Origin: VRUE01 sp036276735
Lineage (GTDB): Bacteria > Actinomycetota > Thermoleophilia > Solirubrobacterales > 70-9
NCBI GenBank assembly: GCA_036276735.1
Contig: DASUOH010000025.1
Span: 56,284 to 120,283 of the forward strand
Length of the DNA stretch: 64,000 nucleotides
Direction of reading: 5' to 3'
In this document: positions 1 through 8,556 of the stretch, piece after piece
How the letters are laid out: the number at the start of each line of letters is the position of its first letter
Numbering within the stretch: the stretch's first letter is position 1
Program-made: the position numbers and the translations under genes
The notes under the pieces: model-generated
What the model saw: the letters and a program-made list of their open reading frames with translations, nothing else
Database searches by the model: none
Told to the model about the DNA's origin: nothing

Positions 1-146
1 CCGAGACCGAGCGCTCGCGCCGCGACAACCTGCTCGTCCTCCGCTCCAGCTACCGCCTACGCTTCGGCACCTTCTCCGGCTCCCTCGACGGCCTGCAGCT
101 CGCCGAGGGCCTCGGCGTGATGGAGCAGCACGACGCCCACTGGTGA
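1..146 (+). CDS. DUF2804 family protein, C-terminal end only
   Basis: An open frame enters from the left edge (frame starting at base 3) and stops with TGA at 144-146. The 47 visible residues contain FGTFSGSLDG followed by GLGVMEQHDAHW, which matches my memory of the conserved C-terminal end of DUF2804 proteins (a barrel-like family of unknown function). The start and most of the protein lie outside the window. The assignment rests on this tail alone. Confidence 0.6.
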   Translation, partial: ETERSRRDNLLVLRSSYRLRFGTFSGSLDGLQLAEGLGVMEQHDAHW

Positions 147-381
147 CGTTTCGCCCCGTGCGCACGAGGTAGGCCGGCGCCCCGAATCCGCGACGGCGCT
201 ACGCCTACTCAGCGAGAAATCGACCGAAGAAGGTCTTGCTCGTCGAATTTCGGCGGCTGTGGCCTGAGACCAGCTGGACGTCCGACGAACCCCTCGGCGG
301 AGCGGCCGCGAATACCGATACGCATCGACGTAGCAGGAACCCTGCCCGTCGCTTTCGATATCTGCTTCAGCCTCTTAAACG

Positions 382-1449
382 TCATTTTCCTTCCCCAAGA
401 GCATTCGGACGAGCCGCATAAAAAGTGACCGTCAACATCATTGCACTGACGGCCGACGCGACAGATGCGACCCACCAAACGGTATCGACAAATACAGCCG
501 ACACCCCATAAGCGAGGGAAGCCGCAGCGAAAAGTGCGCTCAACGCCGTCATCACCAAGAGGAGCCTCGATCCAGCGAGAAGGGCCTGGACCATTCGGTG
601 CTCGTCTGACCGAGCGATCACTCCGGCAAAGACCGCCGAGGCGGCAAGTAAGACCGTAACTGCGGAGTCGGCTCGTTCGGGATCGAGGTCACCGAATCCC
701 ACGCCTCCCAACAGCAACAAGCTCGTCGTCCAGCCGACCGCGCAAGCAACTGCAGGAAAGCCAGCCCGCTCGGCCCGCAGCCCGAAGAGCAGGGCGGTCC
801 GCGCACCCAGTGGCATGCCACTCGCGTGAAGGGCCGCCCGATCGGCCTCCTCGTCGATCGCGTATATCTCCTCGCTGTCCTTGTCGAAGAGGTAACAGGC
901 CTCAAATCGCAACTCTTCGGGGACCACGATCTCAGCGTGATAGCTGGCCCCTCTGGAAGCACCAGGTGCCTCCAACTCGACCTCATCCCGGTCCGCCATG
1001 GCTACCCGTCGTAAGTCGTCCGCGAGATCTGGGGACGGCTCGTCAATTCCAAGTGGCTCCAGCGCGCGTCGAGCGACCGTCATTAGCGTGCCGTGCGCGA
1101 GCGGACCGTTGTGATCCCCGCCGAGCACTGGCACGGCGGTTCCGCTCTCGTCGCGCAGATCGAAGTTCCTCAACGGCCGCTTAGCAAGCGTCGCCAGTGG
1201 TACGAAGCCCTGCGAGCCCGCCCCGATCTGCAGCGCGTCGTGAAGACCCTCCGGCACCGTGAAGTCCACCGAGATGGATCTCCGCAAGAACTGGGTGCTG
1301 AGCATGTCGATGGTCTCGACCCGCCTGTGGATCCACATCTTCTCTGCGAGGAGAAGCGCGAAGACATGCTGCCCAGCCGCTGTCGTGGCCTCCCTATAAG
1401 CGGCGTCCGGCAACTTCAGGTTGCTTTTGTCCGGACCCAGGCCCTCCAC
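382..1449 (-). CDS. hypothetical membrane protein
   Basis: This 355-residue protein is not one I recognise. The N-terminal ~215 residues look soluble, with a segment of the form RRSISVDFTVP followed by VPLATLAKRPLRNFDLRDE. The C-terminal ~130 residues hold three or four hydrophobic segments (around residues 232-250, 262-280, 293-315 and 320-345). Translation begins at an ATG at 1449 and no better start is evident. The stretch from about 150 to 1450 looks less GC-rich than the following genes, so it may have a different history. Coding status is supported by length and a protein-like composition, with no domain to name. Confidence 0.6.
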   Translation of the reverse strand: MEGLGPDKSNLKLPDAAYREATTAAGQHVFALLLAEKMWIHRRVETIDMLSTQFLRRSISVDFTVPEGLHDALQIGAGSQGFVPLATLAKRPLRNFDLRDESGTAVPVLGGDHNGPLAHGTLMTVARRALEPLGIDEPSPDLADDLRRVAMADRDEVELEAPGASRGASYHAEIVVPEELRFEACYLFDKDSEEIYAIDEEADRAALHASGMPLGARTALLFGLRAERAGFPAVACAVGWTTSLLLLGGVGFGDLDPERADSAVTVLLAASAVFAGVIARSDEHRMVQALLAGSRLLLVMTALSALFAAASLAYGVSAVFVDTVWWVASVASAVSAMMLTVTFYAARPNALGEGK

Positions 1450-1493
1450 GAGCTGGACTCAACCACCGAGCGCGGTCGGAACTGGCGGGGCTT

Positions 1494-2984
1494 CTACCCG
1501 GCGACCGGCTCGGCCTCGCGCGGCCGCGGCGCCGGGCTCGAGAAGCTCAACGTGCCGTCGTCGATCGGGCCGCGGCGGACCGTGCGTCGATCGAAGAAGT
1601 AGTTCTGCCGCAGCCGCCACGGTTCCTTCGAGCCCTGCTTGGGGAACTGGTCGATCGAGCGCAGCACGTAGCCGGAGGTGAAGTCCAGCACCGGCTGCTC
1701 CTCGATAGCCGCGTCGGCGACCTCCGGAACGCACTTGCGGTGTCCGTGGGCGTCCATGTGGGCGAGCAGGCGGCAGGCGTACTCGGCGACGAGGTCGGCC
1801 TTCAGGGTCCAGGAGGCGTTGGTGTAGCCGGTGGTGAAGACGAAGTTCGGCACGCCGCTCAGCATCAGGCCCCGGTAGGTGAACGCGTGGGGGACGTCGA
1901 CCCGCTCGCCGTCGACGACCAGCTCCATGCCGCCGAGGAAGAGCAGGTTGAGGCCAGTGGCGGTGATGATCACGTCGGCCTCCAGCTGGCGGCCGGACTC
2001 CAGCCGGATGCCGTCCTCGGTGAAGGCCTCGATCCGGTCGGTGACGATCGAGGCGCTGCCGTCGCCGAGCGCCGTGAAGAGGTCGCCGTCGGGGACGAGG
2101 CAGAGGCGCTGGTCCCAGGGGTCGTAGCGGGGCGTGAAGTGGGTGTCGATGTCGAAGCCCGCCGGCAGCGCCCGCTCGAGCCCGCGCCGCACCAGCCGCT
2201 TCACCGCGCCGGGGCGGCGTCGGGAGAGCTGGTAGACGGCCGTCTGCAGCAGCACGTTCTTCCAGCGGACGATCGAGTAGGCGGCCCGGTCGGGCAGGAA
2301 GCGCCGCAGGCCGTTGGCGACCCGGTCGGCGGCGGGCTGGGAGACGATGTAGGTGGGCGAGCGCTGCAGCATCGTCACCTGCGCTGCGTCCTTTGCCATA
2401 GCGGGGACCAGGGTGACCGCGGTGGCGCCGCTGCCGATCACCACGACCCGCTTGCCGGCGTAGTCGAGGTCCTCGGGCCAGTGCTGCGGATGGACGATCT
2501 CGCCGCCGAAGCGCTCGCGGCCGGGGAAGTCCGGCCTGTAGCCCTCGTCGTAGCGGTAGTAGCCCGAGCAGGTCCAGAGGAAGTCACAGGTGAGCGTGAG
2601 CGTCTCGCCCGTGTCGGAGCGCTCGACCTCGACCGTCCAGCGCGCCTCCTCGCTCGACCACTCGGCCCGCACCACCCGGTGGTGGTAGCGGATGCGGCGA
2701 TCGATCCCCGCCTCGCGCGCCGTCTCGCCGATGTAGTCGAGGATCGACTGGCCATCGGTGATCGATTTCTCGGCCGTCCAGGGCCGGAAGCGGTAGCCGA
2801 GCGTGTGCATGTCGGAGTCGGAGCGAATCCCCGGATAGCGGAAGAGATCCCAGGTGCCGCCCAGCGCCCCGCGCGCCTCGAGGATCGCGTAGCTGCGGTG
2901 CGGGTGCTCCTTCTGCAGCTGCCAGGCGGCGCCGATCCCTGAGAGGCCGGCGCCGACGATCAGGACGTCGAGGTGCTCGTCCAC
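1494..2984 (-). CDS. EthA-like Baeyer-Villiger flavin monooxygenase
   Basis: A class B flavoprotein monooxygenase predicted to insert oxygen next to a ketone (or oxidise sulfur) using FAD and NADPH in the cytoplasm. The first Rossmann motif VGAGLSG lies near the N-terminus. The family fingerprint FxGxxxHxxxW is present as FGGEIVHPQHW (about residue 160), followed by the second Rossmann motif VIGSGATAV. The sequence tracks Mycobacterium tuberculosis EthA closely, e.g. GTWDLFRYPGIRSDSDM and GYTNASWTLKADLV. The frame is open to a TTG at 3026, but EthA-type proteins begin at the equivalent of the GTG at 2984 (residues DEHLDVLIVG follow), so I use that start, which gives 496 residues. The substrate cannot be told from sequence. 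Confidence 0.9.
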   Translation of the reverse strand: MDEHLDVLIVGAGLSGIGAAWQLQKEHPHRSYAILEARGALGGTWDLFRYPGIRSDSDMHTLGYRFRPWTAEKSITDGQSILDYIGETAREAGIDRRIRYHHRVVRAEWSSEEARWTVEVERSDTGETLTLTCDFLWTCSGYYRYDEGYRPDFPGRERFGGEIVHPQHWPEDLDYAGKRVVVIGSGATAVTLVPAMAKDAAQVTMLQRSPTYIVSQPAADRVANGLRRFLPDRAAYSIVRWKNVLLQTAVYQLSRRRPGAVKRLVRRGLERALPAGFDIDTHFTPRYDPWDQRLCLVPDGDLFTALGDGSASIVTDRIEAFTEDGIRLESGRQLEADVIITATGLNLLFLGGMELVVDGERVDVPHAFTYRGLMLSGVPNFVFTTGYTNASWTLKADLVAEYACRLLAHMDAHGHRKCVPEVADAAIEEQPVLDFTSGYVLRSIDQFPKQGSKEPWRLRQNYFFDRRTVRRGPIDDGTLSFSSPAPRPREAEPVAG

Positions 2985-3047
2985 AGTGCCGATCTTCCCA
3001 GCGCGCCTGGCGGCACTATGTGACAAGGCGCAAGCGCCCGCCCCGCC

Positions 3048-3563
3048 CTAGCTTTTCCGTTTGCGCTCCGCCTTCGCTTTGGCGGCTGCTTTCTTCACCC
3101 GCGCCGCCTCGCGTTTCTTGGCCGCCGCCTGCTCCTTGGCGGCGAGCGCCTCTTCCTTGGCGTCAAGGCTCTCCAGCTTCGCTGCCTTGGCCCGCTTGTC
3201 GCGCTCGGCCGCGGCCTTCTTCGCCGCCTGCTCGGCTTTCTGGCGACGGCGGGCTGCCGCCTGCTCCTCTTTGCGGCGGCGCTCCGCGGCCTGCGCCTCG
3301 CGGCGCTCGGACTCTTCGCGCAGCTTCATCGCCCGTTCGCGCTCCTCGGCAGCGGCCTCGCGTAGTTTCGCTTCGCCCTGCATCTGGCGGTCGCCGAGCA
3401 CCGCGCCCGCGGCGCCTCGCACGGCGGCGTCCATGCGGTCGACGGCCAGCTTCGCCGGCGAGCGGCTCGCTCCGGCGACGCCGATCGCCATGTCGAGCGG
3501 CAGGCGGGTCAGCTTCAGCGACCGGTCGACCGCGGTCTTGGTCAGCGATCGAACCATGCTCAT
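3048..3563 (-). CDS. Ala/Lys/Glu-rich coiled-coil protein
   Basis: A 171-residue protein with a short ordered N-terminus (MSMVRSLTKTAVDRSLKL) and, from about residue 60 on, a highly charged Ala/Lys/Glu/Arg-rich helix predicted to form a long coiled coil. It ends in a basic KAERKRKS tail. The function is unknown. Its ATG overlaps the TGA of the CsbD-like gene (ATGA at 3560-3563), so the two are probably translationally coupled and work together, perhaps in a general stress response. That role is inferred from the neighbour only. Confidence 0.7.
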   Translation of the reverse strand: MSMVRSLTKTAVDRSLKLTRLPLDMAIGVAGASRSPAKLAVDRMDAAVRGAAGAVLGDRQMQGEAKLREAAAEERERAMKLREESERREAQAAERRRKEEQAAARRRQKAEQAAKKAAAERDKRAKAAKLESLDAKEEALAAKEQAAAKKREAARVKKAAAKAKAERKRKS

Positions 3564-3973
3564 CGGCTTTCCTCCTCTGGGTCAACGGTGTCGGCAACCC
3601 GCTCGGCTCGCTCGGCCTCGGTCTCGAGGCGGTCCGCCTCGACCTTCCCTTCGGCCTCGCGGGCGGCGGCTTCGCGGCGCTGGCGCTCGACGTCGTCCTC
3701 GACGGCGGCCTGCCTCAGCTCGCCTTCCAGGTCGCGGCGCTCCGCCTCGGTCTCGGTGCGTTCGGCCTCCAGGTCGGCTTCCTGCTCGGCCTCGCCGGCC
3801 TCTTTCGCCTGCTCGGCGGCGTCGTCTTCAGCCTCGCTTTGCACCTTCTGGAGCCTGCCCTCGCGGGCCAGGTCCTCATCCCCGAGGGCCGAGCCGATCG
3901 CCTCCTTGGCCTTGCCTGCCAGCTTGCCCAGCGGGCCGCCGGTGGTTCGCTCCTCGCTCTCGCGCTCAGTCAT
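3560..3973 (-). CDS. CsbD-like domain protein with coiled-coil extension
   Basis: A 137-residue protein. Residues ~13-50 (GPLGKLAGKAKEAIGSALGD and on through LAREGRLQ) fit the CsbD family, small stress-induced proteins of unknown mechanism. The remaining ~85 residues are a Glu/Ala/Arg-rich helix not found in ordinary ~60-residue CsbD proteins. The frame is open further upstream, but the ATG at 3973 is preceded by AAGGAG at a workable distance and gives the expected N-terminus. It is the first gene of a coupled pair with the coiled-coil gene downstream. Confidence 0.75.
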   Translation of the reverse strand: MTERESEERTTGGPLGKLAGKAKEAIGSALGDEDLAREGRLQKVQSEAEDDAAEQAKEAGEAEQEADLEAERTETEAERRDLEGELRQAAVEDDVERQRREAAAREAEGKVEADRLETEAERAERVADTVDPEEESR

Positions 3974-4047
3974 CTCTCTGCTGGCTCCTTCGTCGTGGGA
4001 CGAGGAACCCGTACCCAACGCTCTCCCGGAGATAACGCGGCAACCCG

Positions 4048-4920
4048 TCACACAGACTCGTAGTGCTCGAGCGTCGCCTCGGTCGTCCCGCCCGGCATCC
4101 GCAGGCGCTGCCGCAGCGTCTCGGCGAAGTCGTCGATCGCCATCCGCAGCATCTCGGCCCGCACCCGCAGCGCATGCGGCCGGCCCTCCTCGCTCGCCTC
4201 CTCGATCAGCGAGGCGAGGAAGGGGAGCAGTCCGGAGAGGGCCCGCTCCTCGTCCTCGGTGCGGAAGTAATGGGTGATCGGGAAGTGGATGAGGTCGCGG
4301 CGGCTGGAGATCAGCTGCTCGGCAAACGACGCGAGCAGGCGCTCCAGCAGCTCCGGGTCGGCGTCGGCGAGCTTCTCCCCGAGACGATCCTCGGCTTCCT
4401 TTGCGAGATGCACCTCATGAGCCAGCGAGTCGCGGCGCGCAATCGCACCGTAGATCGAGATCAGCCAGGAGAGGCTGGCGGTCAGCAGGCCGAGTCCGAA
4501 CAGCGTCTCGAGCGGCCCGAGCAGGCGCAACAGCGAGGAGGCGGGCGAGATGTCGCCGTAACCGAGGCTGGTCAGGTTGACGAGCGAGAAGTAGAGCGCG
4601 TCGAGGAAACCCGAGTGGTCGCGCGGGTCGAGGCCCGGGTCGAAGGTGAAGCCCTCCGGCATGTGCGGCAGGAAGACGAGCGCCCAGCCGACCGCGAGCA
4701 GCGCCGCCCAGGTTGCGACGACGGCGATGTAGGCGAGCGGGCCGGCAAGCAACCGCGTGGGGCGGCCGCGTGGGGCGAGGCGGCGAACCGCGCCCGAGAC
4801 GGCGCGGACGACCTGGCGGGCGACGATCCCCCGCCCGCGCGGATGGAAGAGGACGTCGAAGATGTCGCGCAGGGCCAGCGCGATCAGGGCGATGCCGAGC
4901 AGCGTCCAGACGAAGTCCAT
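4048..4920 (-). CDS. two-TM potassium channel family protein
   Basis: A 290-residue membrane protein. A first helix spans residues 1-20, another lies around 62-85, a pore loop carries the selectivity filter TSLGYGD (117-123), and a pore-lining helix lies at ~132-155. The cytoplasmic C-terminal ~130 residues are helical and acidic, without a recognisable RCK/TrkA-N nucleotide-binding motif. It belongs to the Ion_trans_2 family and most likely conducts K+. The start ATG at 4920 gives the hydrophobic N-terminus. The gene stands alone between the CsbD unit and the ureohydrolase, which ends at 4931. Confidence 0.85.
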   Translation of the reverse strand: MDFVWTLLGIALIALALRDIFDVLFHPRGRGIVARQVVRAVSGAVRRLAPRGRPTRLLAGPLAYIAVVATWAALLAVGWALVFLPHMPEGFTFDPGLDPRDHSGFLDALYFSLVNLTSLGYGDISPASSLLRLLGPLETLFGLGLLTASLSWLISIYGAIARRDSLAHEVHLAKEAEDRLGEKLADADPELLERLLASFAEQLISSRRDLIHFPITHYFRTEDEERALSGLLPFLASLIEEASEEGRPHALRVRAEMLRMAIDDFAETLRQRLRMPGGTTEATLEHYESV

Positions 4921-4930
4921 CAGGAGGACG

Positions 4931-5875
4931 CTATGCGAGCGCGACCAACGTCAGCATCTCGTAGAGCACGTTGGCCGCGAAGAGGGCGGTCGCCTGGCCG
5001 GGCCCGTCGTAGGGCGGCGCCACCTCGACGACGTCGAAGCCGACGAAGCGGATGCCGCGCAGCGCGCGCAGGATGGCCAGCGCCTCGCGGCCGCTCGGGC
5101 CGCCGACCTCGGGCGTCCCGGTCGCCGGGCAGAAGGCCGGGTCGAGGAAGTCGACGTCGAAACTGAGGAAGGCGGGGCCGTCGCCGACCAGGGCGCGCAC
5201 CCGCTCCGCGAACGCCTCGGCGCCGCCGGCGAGCAACTCCTCGCAGCGGATCTGGGTGACGCCCAGCTCGCGGCCGACCTCGACGTCGTCGGGGCCGTAG
5301 AGCGGCCCGCGCAGGCCGGCCTGGACGGTGCGGCTGGCGTCGACCAAGCCCTCCTCGATCGCCCGCCGCGCGAAGGTGCCGTGGCTGAGGGGACGGTCGT
5401 TGTAGGACTCCCAGAGGTCGGCGTGGGCGTCGAGGTGGACGAGGCCGAGCGGCCCGTGGGTCGCCGCCAGCGCCCGCAGCTCGGCCAGGGTCACCGAGTG
5501 GTCGCCGCCCATCCCCAGCGGCACGACGCCGGCCGCGGCAAACGGCGCGACGAAGCGCTCGATCCGCGCCAGCGTGTCCTCGATGTAGCCCGGGACGGTC
5601 GGCGCGTCGCCGCCGTCGATCAGCGAGAGGGCGCCGAAGACCTGCGTCCCCTGGGCGGGGTTGTAGGGCCGCAGCAGGCTGGAGGCGGAGCGGATCGCCT
5701 CGGGGCCGAAGCGCGCACCCGGCCGAAACGAGGTGCCGCCGTCCCAGGGCAGGCCGATCACCGCGCAGTCGACGTCGGTGAGATCGTCGACCAGCGGCAG
5801 CCGCGCGAAGGTGCGCGGGCCGGTGAAGCGCGGCGCCTGCAGGGCGTCGGGCGGTTGGTGGATGCGCTTGCTCAC
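4931..5875 (-). CDS. ureohydrolase (agmatinase/guanidinobutyrase family)
   Basis: A binuclear Mn enzyme of the arginase/agmatinase family that releases urea from a guanidino compound. Metal-binding motifs are present in order: GMGGDHSVT, LVHLDAHADLW and SFDVDFLDPAFCPATGTPE. I use the GTG at 5875 (protein VSKRIHQPPDAL..., 314 residues) because it overlaps the stop of the upstream hydantoinase as GTGA, with a GGTGGCGAG ribosome site before it. The frame continues open to 5935 inside the neighbour. Family members act on agmatine, 4-guanidinobutyrate, guanidinopropionate or guanidine, and sequence alone does not choose between them. Coupling to a cyclic amidohydrolase suggests a substrate carrying both a ureide ring and a guanidino group, or parallel nitrogen salvage. 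Confidence 0.88.
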   Translation of the reverse strand: MSKRIHQPPDALQAPRFTGPRTFARLPLVDDLTDVDCAVIGLPWDGGTSFRPGARFGPEAIRSASSLLRPYNPAQGTQVFGALSLIDGGDAPTVPGYIEDTLARIERFVAPFAAAGVVPLGMGGDHSVTLAELRALAATHGPLGLVHLDAHADLWESYNDRPLSHGTFARRAIEEGLVDASRTVQAGLRGPLYGPDDVEVGRELGVTQIRCEELLAGGAEAFAERVRALVGDGPAFLSFDVDFLDPAFCPATGTPEVGGPSGREALAILRALRGIRFVGFDVVEVAPPYDGPGQATALFAANVLYEMLTLVALA

Positions 5876-7317
5876 CTCGCCACCGCAGTGTTCCACCAGG
5901 AGCGCGCCCGCCGGCGCGGCACGAACTCGCCCCAACCCTCCGGCGCGACGAGCCGGCCGCGATCGACGACCAGCTCGCCGCGCACCATGACGCTCTCGGG
6001 GGCGCCGCGGACGACCTGGCCCTCATAGATCGTGTGGTCAGAGCGCGAGTGCAGGTCGGCGGCGCTCAGCGTGACTTCCCGCTCCGGGTCGAAGACGACG
6101 AGGTCGGCGTCGGCACCCACCGCCAGCGTCCCCTTGCGAGGGTGCAGGCTGAGCAGCTTCGCCGGGTTGGTCGCCAGCAGCTCGACCATGCGCTCCAGCG
6201 AGATGCGGCCGGCGTTGACGCCGTGGTGGTGGACCAGCATCAGCCGCTCCTCGACGCCGCCCGTGCCGTTGGGAATCTGGGCGAAGTCATCGCCGCCCAG
6301 CCGCTTGCGGGCCGCGAAGGCGGCCGGCGAGTGGTCGCTGGAGACGGCGGAGAGGGCGTCTGTGGCGAGCGCCCGCCAGAGCCGCTCGCGATCGGCGGCG
6401 CCGCGTGGCGGCGGCGTGAAGACGAACTTGGCGCCCTCGAAGCCGTCGCGCTCGAGGTCGCTGCGGTCGGTCAGCAGGTAGTGGGTGCAGGTCTCGGCGA
6501 AGACCGCCTGGCCGGCGCGGCGCGCCGCCTCGATGCGCTCGACCGAGCCGGCGCAGGAGACATGGACGACGTAGAGGGCGCAGCCGGCCAGGGCGGCCAT
6601 CTCGATCGCGCGACCGACCGCCTCGACCTCGGTCCCGCAGGGCCGCGTCGCCGCGTGGTGAGCCGGCGACCGCCTGGCTTCGGAACGGGCCCGCTCGACG
6701 AGGCGGTGGATGACGTCGCCGTTCTCGGCGTGGACCATGACGAGCGCGTCGAGCTCGGCGGCCAGCTCCATCGCTCGCCAGAGCGTGTCGTCGTCGACCA
6801 TCAGGTCGCCCTTGTAGGCCATGAAGAGCTTGACGCTGGTCACCCCCTCCTCGACCAGCTGGCCCAGTTCCTCGCGCGGTTGCTCGCCGAGGTCGCGGAC
6901 GATCAGGTGAAAGCCGACGTCGATTGGCGAGCCGGCGCGAGCGAGCTTGCGGTGCCAGGCCTCGACGCCCTCGCGGAGACTCTGCCCGGCCGCCTGCTCG
7001 GCGAAGTCGACGATCGTCGTCGTGCCGCCGAACGCCGCGGCCCGGGTGCCGCTGGCGAAGTCGTCGGCGGTGCTCTCCGCAGCCGCACCCTCGCCCCCAT
7101 CGCCTTCGCCCGTGTTGCCGACGACGGTGAGGTCCATGTGGGTGTGGACGTCGACGCAGCCCGGTAGGACGTAGCGGCCGCTGGCGTCGATCGTGCGGTC
7201 GGCGCTCCAGGGAAGACCCGAGCCGATCGCGGCGATCCGGCCGTCCTCGATCCAGAGGTCCGCGATCTGGCCTCCCTCGGCGGAGATCAGACGGCCGCCG
7301 GCGACGAGGGTCCTCAT
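5872..7317 (-). CDS. cyclic amidohydrolase (hydantoinase/dihydropyrimidinase type), copy 1
   Basis: A 481-residue amidohydrolase-superfamily enzyme predicted to open hydantoin or dihydropyrimidine rings to N-carbamoyl amino acids. Metal ligands are visible: HTH (His58, His60), the probable carboxylated lysine in SVKLFMAYKG (Lys163), His196 in VHAEN, His252 in VVHVSCAG and Asp328 in SSDHSP. After the first motif there is a Gly/Glu/Ala-rich insertion (about residues 66-83) that copy 2 at 9669-11060 lacks. It is the upstream partner of the ureohydrolase (GTGA overlap). The binding-protein gene precedes it, separated by a strong hairpin. D- versus L-selectivity and ring preference cannot be read from sequence. 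Confidence 0.9.
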   Translation of the reverse strand: MRTLVAGGRLISAEGGQIADLWIEDGRIAAIGSGLPWSADRTIDASGRYVLPGCVDVHTHMDLTVVGNTGEGDGGEGAAAESTADDFASGTRAAAFGGTTTIVDFAEQAAGQSLREGVEAWHRKLARAGSPIDVGFHLIVRDLGEQPREELGQLVEEGVTSVKLFMAYKGDLMVDDDTLWRAMELAAELDALVMVHAENGDVIHRLVERARSEARRSPAHHAATRPCGTEVEAVGRAIEMAALAGCALYVVHVSCAGSVERIEAARRAGQAVFAETCTHYLLTDRSDLERDGFEGAKFVFTPPPRGAADRERLWRALATDALSAVSSDHSPAAFAARKRLGGDDFAQIPNGTGGVEERLMLVHHHGVNAGRISLERMVELLATNPAKLLSLHPRKGTLAVGADADLVVFDPEREVTLSAADLHSRSDHTIYEGQVVRGAPESVMVRGELVVDRGRLVAPEGWGEFVPRRRARSWWNTAVAR

Positions 7318-7321
7318 CGCG

Positions 7322-7366
7322 CGGCGGGCCTCAAAGCGCCGATATGAGTCGCTCCGAGGCCCGCCG
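7322..7366 (-). terminator. hairpin between binding-protein gene and hydantoinase
   Basis: CGGCGGGCCTC (7322-7332) pairs perfectly with GAGGCCCGCCG (7356-7366), an 11-bp stem. Inside the loop AGCG (7335-7338) can pair with CGCT (7350-7353). There is no T-tract, as is common for GC-rich actinobacterial terminators. It lies just after the stop of the solute-binding protein gene and before the hydantoinase start, so it may cut or stabilise the message there and let the binding protein be made in excess. Confidence 0.6.
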
Positions 7367-7377
7367 GGCCCCGATTC

Positions 7378-8430
7378 CTAGCCCGACACCCACTCGGTCC
7401 AGCGCTGGATCACCTCTTCGTTTTTGTCGGCGTAGTACTTCTGGTCCATCGGGATGCTCTCCGCCACGTTGGCGTCGGTGGTCGGGTTCCATTTCTCCTG
7501 AGCAGGCGTCAGGTCCGGTTCGGAGTCTTCGCTGATCGCGCCGAAGGCGCCGGATTCGGCCAGCTGCGCCTGTCGTTCAGGATCGGCCAGCGATTCGAGG
7601 ATCGCTTCTGCGGCCGCTTTGTCGGCGCCTTTCGGCACCGCGTAGGAGTCCCAGCTGAGCAGCGCGCCTTCCCACATCGGCTCGAAGCTGCCGCCGGTCT
7701 GCGTCTGGTCGTAACCCTGGCTGTTGGTGATCGCCGCCATCACGACCTCGCCGGAATCCATCATCCCCAGCGCCTGGCCAAGCGTGTCGAAGAAGTCGAT
7801 GTCGTCCTTGATCGTGTCCAATTTCGCGAAGGCCCGGTCGAGGTCGAGCGGGTAGAGCTGCTCGGGCGATACGCCATCGGCCAGCAGCGCCCCCTCGAGC
7901 ACCCCGTTGATCGCGTAGCTGCCCCAGACGGCGCGCTTGCCCGGGTATTTCTCGGTGTCGAAGAAGTCGGCCCAGCCCTGGGGCGGGTCGTCGCCGAACT
8001 CGTCTTTGTCGTAGGTCGGCAAGAAGGCGAAGGCGTCCGCCGGAGTGCCGCAGGGCCCGGACTCGAAGGCCTCGGGCTGCGCCGGCACCTCGACGGTGAT
8101 CCGCTCGATCAGTTTTCCGCAGTAGGCCTCGGTCCACCAGGGGTCGGTCTGCACGACGGTCCAGGTGACGTTGTTGGACTCGACCTGCGCCTGCAGTTTG
8201 GCGTAGTCGGTCGGTGAGTCGAAGGCGATCCGCAGGCCCGTTTCCTCTTCGATCGGGTCGAGGAAGGCGGGCCGGAACTGCGGCTCCTGACCGATATCGA
8301 AGGTGACGAAGGTGGCACTCGCGCCGGAGAGGTCGCCCCCGCCGCCGCCGCCGTTGTCGTCATCTGATCCACAACCGATACCAACTGCCATGCAGAGCAC
8401 GGCAGCGGCAGCGAGCAAACGCAGCCTCAT
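7378..8430 (-). CDS. spermidine/putrescine-type solute-binding lipoprotein
   Basis: A 350-residue extracellular binding protein. The N-terminus is a lipoprotein signal (MRLRLLAAAAVLCMAVGIGC, lipobox GIGC), followed by an Asp/Gly-rich spacer and then a type-2 periplasmic-binding fold. Segments such as SWDSYAVPKGADKAAAEAIL and DQKYYADKNEEV resemble PotD-family proteins. The ATG at 8430 follows the strong ribosome site GGAGGAGGAG. No permease or ATPase is adjacent. The nearest matching transporter (20277-23022) lacks a binding protein, so the two probably form one importer. A TTGTTGAC operator-like site lies upstream at 8470-8482. Confidence 0.85.
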   Translation of the reverse strand: MRLRLLAAAAVLCMAVGIGCGSDDDNGGGGGGDLSGASATFVTFDIGQEPQFRPAFLDPIEEETGLRIAFDSPTDYAKLQAQVESNNVTWTVVQTDPWWTEAYCGKLIERITVEVPAQPEAFESGPCGTPADAFAFLPTYDKDEFGDDPPQGWADFFDTEKYPGKRAVWGSYAINGVLEGALLADGVSPEQLYPLDLDRAFAKLDTIKDDIDFFDTLGQALGMMDSGEVVMAAITNSQGYDQTQTGGSFEPMWEGALLSWDSYAVPKGADKAAAEAILESLADPERQAQLAESGAFGAISEDSEPDLTPAQEKWNPTTDANVAESIPMDQKYYADKNEEVIQRWTEWVSG

Positions 8431-8469
8431 CCGCTCCTCCTCCAGTGGTTAGTCTCACCGACCCAGGCG

Positions 8470-8482
8470 ATCCGTCAACAAT
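8470..8482 (-). promoter_or_regulatory. putative GntR-type operator upstream of the binding-protein gene
   Basis: On the minus strand the sequence reads ATTGTTGACGGAT. It resembles ATTGTTGGACGAT upstream of the permease gene (23037-23049) and ATTGTTGGACAGT at 20285-20297. It sits 40-52 bp before the binding-protein start, in the intergenic region shared with the divergent SelA-like gene. The match to the FCD-type consensus TnGTnnnACnA is off by one base, so this is the weakest of the three sites. Confidence 0.4.
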
Positions 8483-8510
8483 ACTACAATCCACCGGTCC
8501 AGCAATATGA

Positions 8511-8525
8511 GTTCTCTCTGAGAAC
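8511..8525. promoter_or_regulatory. inverted repeat GTTCTC-TCT-GAGAAC
   Basis: A perfect 6-bp inverted repeat with a 3-bp spacer, 32-46 bp upstream of the ATG of the SelA-like gene and in the divergent intergenic region. Its size and position fit a regulator-binding site for the rightward gene. No regulator is identified. Confidence 0.4.
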
Positions 8526-8556
8526 CTCACGAGTTCCCAGAATTCCCTCTCCCTCG

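Noticed and set aside
1740..2942. 400-residue plus-strand frame opposite the monooxygenase
   Set aside because: Val/Gly/Ala/Arg-rich antisense shadow of a gene with an unmistakable Baeyer-Villiger fingerprint.
8170..8180. another TTGTTGGAC operator inside the binding-protein gene
   Set aside because: It is in mid-coding sequence (Asn-Asn codons) far from any start, and lacks the second half of the inverted repeat.
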